A DNA stretch of 64,000 nucleotides, from contig NZ_CP062973.1 in NCBI RefSeq assembly GCF_017311165.1, positions 1,302,001-1,366,000 on the forward strand. Direction: 5' to 3'. Under the pieces are notes generated by a model. It saw only the letters and a list, made by a program, of their open reading frames with translations. It searched no databases and was not told the DNA's origin. The position numbers and the translations under genes are program-made. This DNA comes from Psychroflexus sp. ALD_RP9. Its GTDB lineage: Bacteria > Bacteroidota > Bacteroidia > Flavobacteriales > Flavobacteriaceae. Positions 60,582-64,000 of this stretch are shown here, piece after piece. Position 1 is the stretch's first letter, and every line of letters starts with the position of its first letter.

Positions 60582-63500
60582 ATGAGCAAAAAATTCCCAC
60601 AATATGAGGGTTTAAACCTTCCGAAAGTTGCCGAAGAAATTCTACAATTTTGGGAAGAGAACAATATTTTCGAGAAAAGTGTAACAACGCGTGAAGGTCA
60701 AGCACCTTTCGTTTTTTTTGAAGGTCCTCCATCGGCTAACGGTTTACCTGGTATTCATCATGTTATGGCGCGTTCAATAAAAGATATTTTTTGCCGATAT
60801 AAAACACAAAAAGGTTTTCAAGTTAAACGAAAAGCTGGTTGGGATACGCACGGTTTACCAGTTGAGCTTGGAGTTGAAAAAGAACTTGGCATTACTAAAG
60901 AAGATATTGGAAATAAAATTTCAGTAGAAGCTTATAACAAGGCTTGTAAAAATGCAGTGATGCGTTATACTGATGTTTGGAATGATCTTACCAAAAAAAT
61001 AGGTTATTGGGTTGATATGCAACAACCTTATGTAACTTATACCTCGAAATATATGGAATCGGTTTGGTGGTTACTAGGCCAAATTTATGAAAAAGGTCTC
61101 ATTTATAAAGGCTACACTATTCAGCCGTATTCCCCAAAAGCGGGTACTGGTTTGAGTTCACACGAGTTAAACCAGCCAGGAACTTATCAAGATGTTTCAG
61201 ATACAACGGTAACAGCACAATTTAAAGCGGTCAAAAATACCTTACCTAAAGTTCTACAAACGGTTAGTGGTGACGTGCACTTTTTAGCTTGGACAACCAC
61301 ACCATGGACTTTGCCAAGTAACACCGCATTAACAGTTGGTAAAAAAATTGAATATGTGTTGGTTAAATCATTTAACCAATATACACACTTACCGATTAAT
61401 GTAATTGTTGCAAAAGCTTTAGTTTCTAAACTTTTCAAAAAGAAATATACACAAGTCGAAGCCGAAGCTGAACTTAAAAGTTATCAGCCTGGCGATAAAA
61501 AAATTCCTTATTTTATTTCAGAAAGCGTTTTAGGTGTCGATTTAGTCGAAGCACGCTATGAGCAACTCTTAGATTATGTAAAACCTTATCATCATCCTGA
61601 AAATGCATTTAGAGTCATAGCTGGAGATTTTGTAACCACTGAAGATGGTACAGGAATTGTTCATACCTCACCAACTTTTGGTGCTGATGATGCTATGGTT
61701 GCAAAACAAGCTCAACCAGAAGTGCCAGCTATGTTATTAGAAGATGAACACGGTAACTTGGTACCAACAGTCGATTTGAAAGGACGATTTAGACCAGAGT
61801 TAGGAGAGCTTGGTGGCAAGTATGTTAAAAATGAATATTACGCTGATGGCGAAGCACCCGAAAAATCAGTTGATGTAGAAATTGCCATAAAGCTAAAAGA
61901 AGAAAATAAAGCCTTTATTGTTGAAAAATACGTGCACAGTTATCCTAATTGTTGGCGAACAGATAAGCCAATTTTATACTATCCACTAGATTCTTGGTTT
62001 ATTAAAGTTACCGAGTTTAAAGAACGCATGCACGAACTTAATCAAGGCATTAATTGGAAACCAAAATCAACTGGAGAAGGTCGCTTTGGTAATTGGTTAG
62101 CTAATGCTAATGATTGGAATTTATCACGATCCCGTTATTGGGGAATTCCACTTCCTATTTGGAGAACAGAAGATAAATCAGCAACCAAAATAATAAGCTC
62201 TATTGAGCAACTTAAAGCTGAAATAGATAAATCTGTCGCAGCTGGCTTAATGAAGGAAAATCCTTATCAAGCATTTGAAGTTGGTAACATGACTGACGAA
62301 AACTATAACAAAGTCGACTTACACAAAAATGTAGTTGATCATATCGTTTTAGTATCAGATGAAGGCCAACCAATGCACAGAGAAGCCGATTTAATAGATG
62401 TTTGGTTCGATTCGGGTTCTATGCCTTATGCACAATGGCATTATCCGTTTGAGAAAAAAGAAGAAGTCGAGCAAACTTGGCGTAAAGCCGACTTTATTGC
62501 TGAAGGAGTTGACCAAACACGTGGTTGGTTTTACACACTTCATGCCATTGCAACCATGATATTTGATGACGTTGCTTATAAAAATGTTGTTTCTAACGGC
62601 TTGGTTCTTGACAAGAATGGTCAAAAAATGTCCAAGCGATTAGGTAATGCAGTAGACCCATTTAAGACTTTAAAAACTTATGGTCCAGACGCAACACGTT
62701 GGTATATGATTTCTAATGCCAATCCTTGGGATAACTTAAAGTTCGACCTTGAAGGTATTGGCGAAGTGCAACGTAAATTATTTGGTACCTTATACAATAC
62801 ATATTCATTTTTTGCACTTTATGCTAACTTAGATAACTTTAGTTATAGTGAAGATGATATCCAGACCCAAAACCGACCTGAAATCGATCGGTGGATTTTA
62901 TCTGAATTAAATACACTCATAAAAACAGTCGATAGTTTTTATGCTGAATATGAGCCAACTAAAGCAACACGAGCCATTTCAGAATTTGTTCAAGAAAATT
63001 TAAGTAATTGGTATGTGCGCTTAAGCAGAAGACGTTTCTGGAAAGGCGACTACAAATCTGATAAAATTTCAGCCTATCAAACTCTGTTTACTTGCTTAAA
63101 AACCATAGCTCAATTATCAGCGCCAGTAGCACCGTTTTATTCAGATCGGCTTTACAAAGACTTAACTTCCAGTATACAAACTGAAGGTTTTGAAAGTGTA
63201 CATTTGGCCGAGTTTCCTAAAGTAGAAGAATCATTAATCGATGCCGATTTAGAACATAAAATGCAAATGGCACAAACCATATCTTCATTAGCACTTTCAT
63301 TACGAAAGAAAGAAATGATAAAGGTAAGGCAGCCTTTAAAACGCATTATGATTCCTGTGCTCGATTCAAATATCAAGTCACAAATAAGTGAAGTAGCAGA
63401 CTTGATTAAGTCAGAAATTAATGTCAAAGCAATCGAATTTATTGATGACACATCAGGTATTTTAATTAAAGAAATTAAACCTAATTTTAAAGTTCTTGGG

Positions 63501-63986
63501 CCTCGATTTGGTAAAGATATGAAGTTAGCTGTTCAAGCAATTAATCAGCTTGATGCCAATGCTATCGCTAAAATTGAAGCAGAAGAACAGTTAGAGATTA
63601 GTATAAATAACGAACCGACAATATTAACACGTAATGAGGTTGAAATTATTTCGCAAGATATTGAAGGCTGGTTGGTTGCTTCAGCAAATGGGCTAACGGT
63701 AGCCTTAGATGTTAGCCTTAATGATGAGTTAAAATATGAAGGTATTGCACGTGAATTGGTCAATCGTATTCAAAATTTACGAAAAGATTCTGGTTTTGAA
63801 GTGACCGATCGTATTAAAATAGACCTGAAAGAAACAGCTAATTTGAAACAAGCAGTTCAGGCTAATTTAGAATATATTAAAAAAGAAACATTAGCAAACG
63901 AATTAAATATAAACACCGATGTTGAAAATGGCGTTGAAGTAGAATTTGACGATGTGAGCACCATTTTGAGCATTACTAAATTATAA
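60582..63986 (+). CDS. ileS: isoleucyl-tRNA synthetase
   Basis: A 1134-residue class I synthetase. The HIGH region reads SANGLPGIHHVMARSIKD and the KMSKS loop KNGQKMSKRLGN. The editing domain has TTTPWTLPSNTALTVG and FVTTEDGTGIVHTSPTFG. The long C-terminal part without the zinc-finger cysteines of the short bacterial type points to the eukaryote-like form found in Bacteroidota, which is often less sensitive to mupirocin. The ATG at 60582 (MSKKFPQYEGLN) is preferred to one at 60504, which lies ahead of the promoter. Confidence 0.96.
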   Translation: MSKKFPQYEGLNLPKVAEEILQFWEENNIFEKSVTTREGQAPFVFFEGPPSANGLPGIHHVMARSIKDIFCRYKTQKGFQVKRKAGWDTHGLPVELGVEKELGITKEDIGNKISVEAYNKACKNAVMRYTDVWNDLTKKIGYWVDMQQPYVTYTSKYMESVWWLLGQIYEKGLIYKGYTIQPYSPKAGTGLSSHELNQPGTYQDVSDTTVTAQFKAVKNTLPKVLQTVSGDVHFLAWTTTPWTLPSNTALTVGKKIEYVLVKSFNQYTHLPINVIVAKALVSKLFKKKYTQVEAEAELKSYQPGDKKIPYFISESVLGVDLVEARYEQLLDYVKPYHHPENAFRVIAGDFVTTEDGTGIVHTSPTFGADDAMVAKQAQPEVPAMLLEDEHGNLVPTVDLKGRFRPELGELGGKYVKNEYYADGEAPEKSVDVEIAIKLKEENKAFIVEKYVHSYPNCWRTDKPILYYPLDSWFIKVTEFKERMHELNQGINWKPKSTGEGRFGNWLANANDWNLSRSRYWGIPLPIWRTEDKSATKIISSIEQLKAEIDKSVAAGLMKENPYQAFEVGNMTDENYNKVDLHKNVVDHIVLVSDEGQPMHREADLIDVWFDSGSMPYAQWHYPFEKKEEVEQTWRKADFIAEGVDQTRGWFYTLHAIATMIFDDVAYKNVVSNGLVLDKNGQKMSKRLGNAVDPFKTLKTYGPDATRWYMISNANPWDNLKFDLEGIGEVQRKLFGTLYNTYSFFALYANLDNFSYSEDDIQTQNRPEIDRWILSELNTLIKTVDSFYAEYEPTKATRAISEFVQENLSNWYVRLSRRRFWKGDYKSDKISAYQTLFTCLKTIAQLSAPVAPFYSDRLYKDLTSSIQTEGFESVHLAEFPKVEESLIDADLEHKMQMAQTISSLALSLRKKEMIKVRQPLKRIMIPVLDSNIKSQISEVADLIKSEINVKAIEFIDDTSGILIKEIKPNFKVLGPRFGKDMKLAVQAINQLDANAIAKIEAEEQLEISINNEPTILTRNEVEIISQDIEGWLVASANGLTVALDVSLNDELKYEGIARELVNRIQNLRKDSGFEVTDRIKIDLKETANLKQAVQANLEYIKKETLANELNINTDVENGVEVEFDDVSTILSITKL

Positions 63987-63991
63987 TTAAA

Positions 63992-64000
63992 ATGACAGAT
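63992..64000 (+). CDS. possible start of next gene (cut by window edge)
   Basis: ATGACAGAT begins 5 bases after the ileS stop and could open a co-transcribed gene. In flavobacteria a TraR/DksA-type regulator often follows ileS, but three codons cannot support a call. Confidence 0.25.

Overview
The window reads as a chromosomal segment of a member of the Flavobacteriaceae (phylum Bacteroidota). The support is: AT-rich DNA; recurrent promoter -7 elements of the Bacteroidota form TAnnTTTG with little sign of Shine-Dalgarno sequences; gene families typical of this group (DUF5916, DUF3667, DUF6428, DUF6607, DUF6671, DUF3098, TonB receptors with a carboxypeptidase-like N-terminal domain); and a lipoprotein signal Cys-Ser-Asp-Asp-Asp as used for surface lipoproteins in flavobacteria. 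I cannot name the genus. No phage, insertion sequence, CRISPR array or rRNA operon was seen. One tRNA, one TPP riboswitch and one decayed toxin gene are present.

Layout. 1-5.0 kb: the 5' end of a methyltransferase gene, a tiny membrane protein, an ABC-F ATPase and a secreted DUF5916 protein. 5.1-7.6 kb: an arsenic resistance operon (arsR, DUF6428, ACR3-type efflux pump, arsenate-reductase-like phosphatase). 8.7-13.8 kb: a tetR-ABC-hlyD-tolC operon resembling a type I exporter, whose ATPase domain has lost most catalytic motifs. 13.9-19.1 kb: lepA, then DUF6671, a Sua5-type tRNA t6A synthase and a dihydroorotase-like gene. 19.2-22.1 kb: a frameshifted mazF relic, then a TPP riboswitch with terminator ahead of a TonB receptor, which makes that receptor a likely thiamine transporter. 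22.2-30.2 kb: housekeeping genes (ribE, pdxA, DUF177-rpmF, cold shock protein, CLC channel, aspS). 30.4-35.3 kb: a small secreted MORN-like protein behind a striking 11-bp-periodic repeat promoter, tag, a thioredoxin-fold protein, the ftsX-DUF3098-uppP-truB operon and a TM2 protein. 35.4-45.4 kb: leuS with an apparent extra segment, a YugP-like peptidase, fhs, a secreted metzincin and rfbA.

45.4-57.0 kb is the most coherent accessory region. Two divergent operons share one control region at about 50.43-50.51 kb that holds two inverted repeats resembling iron-responsive (Fur-type) boxes. Leftward lie DUF6607, a secreted ankyrin-repeat protein, DUF2271 and a PepSY-flavodoxin-ferredoxin reductase fusion. 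Rightward lie a TonB receptor and a HmuY-type surface lipoprotein, then a second TonB receptor with a thioredoxin-like partner. I read this as a heme or iron acquisition system with its own inner-membrane reductase. A DUF2490 gene follows, behind a good CRP/FNR-type palindrome.

57.1-64 kb returns to housekeeping: a CAU-anticodon tRNA, methylmalonyl-CoA epimerase, rbfA, a LolC/E-like permease, dusB and ileS. Two genes (DUF6671 and rbfA) have start codons so close to the -7 element that their mRNAs may be leaderless. Family names are from recognition of the protein sequences and were not checked against any database.
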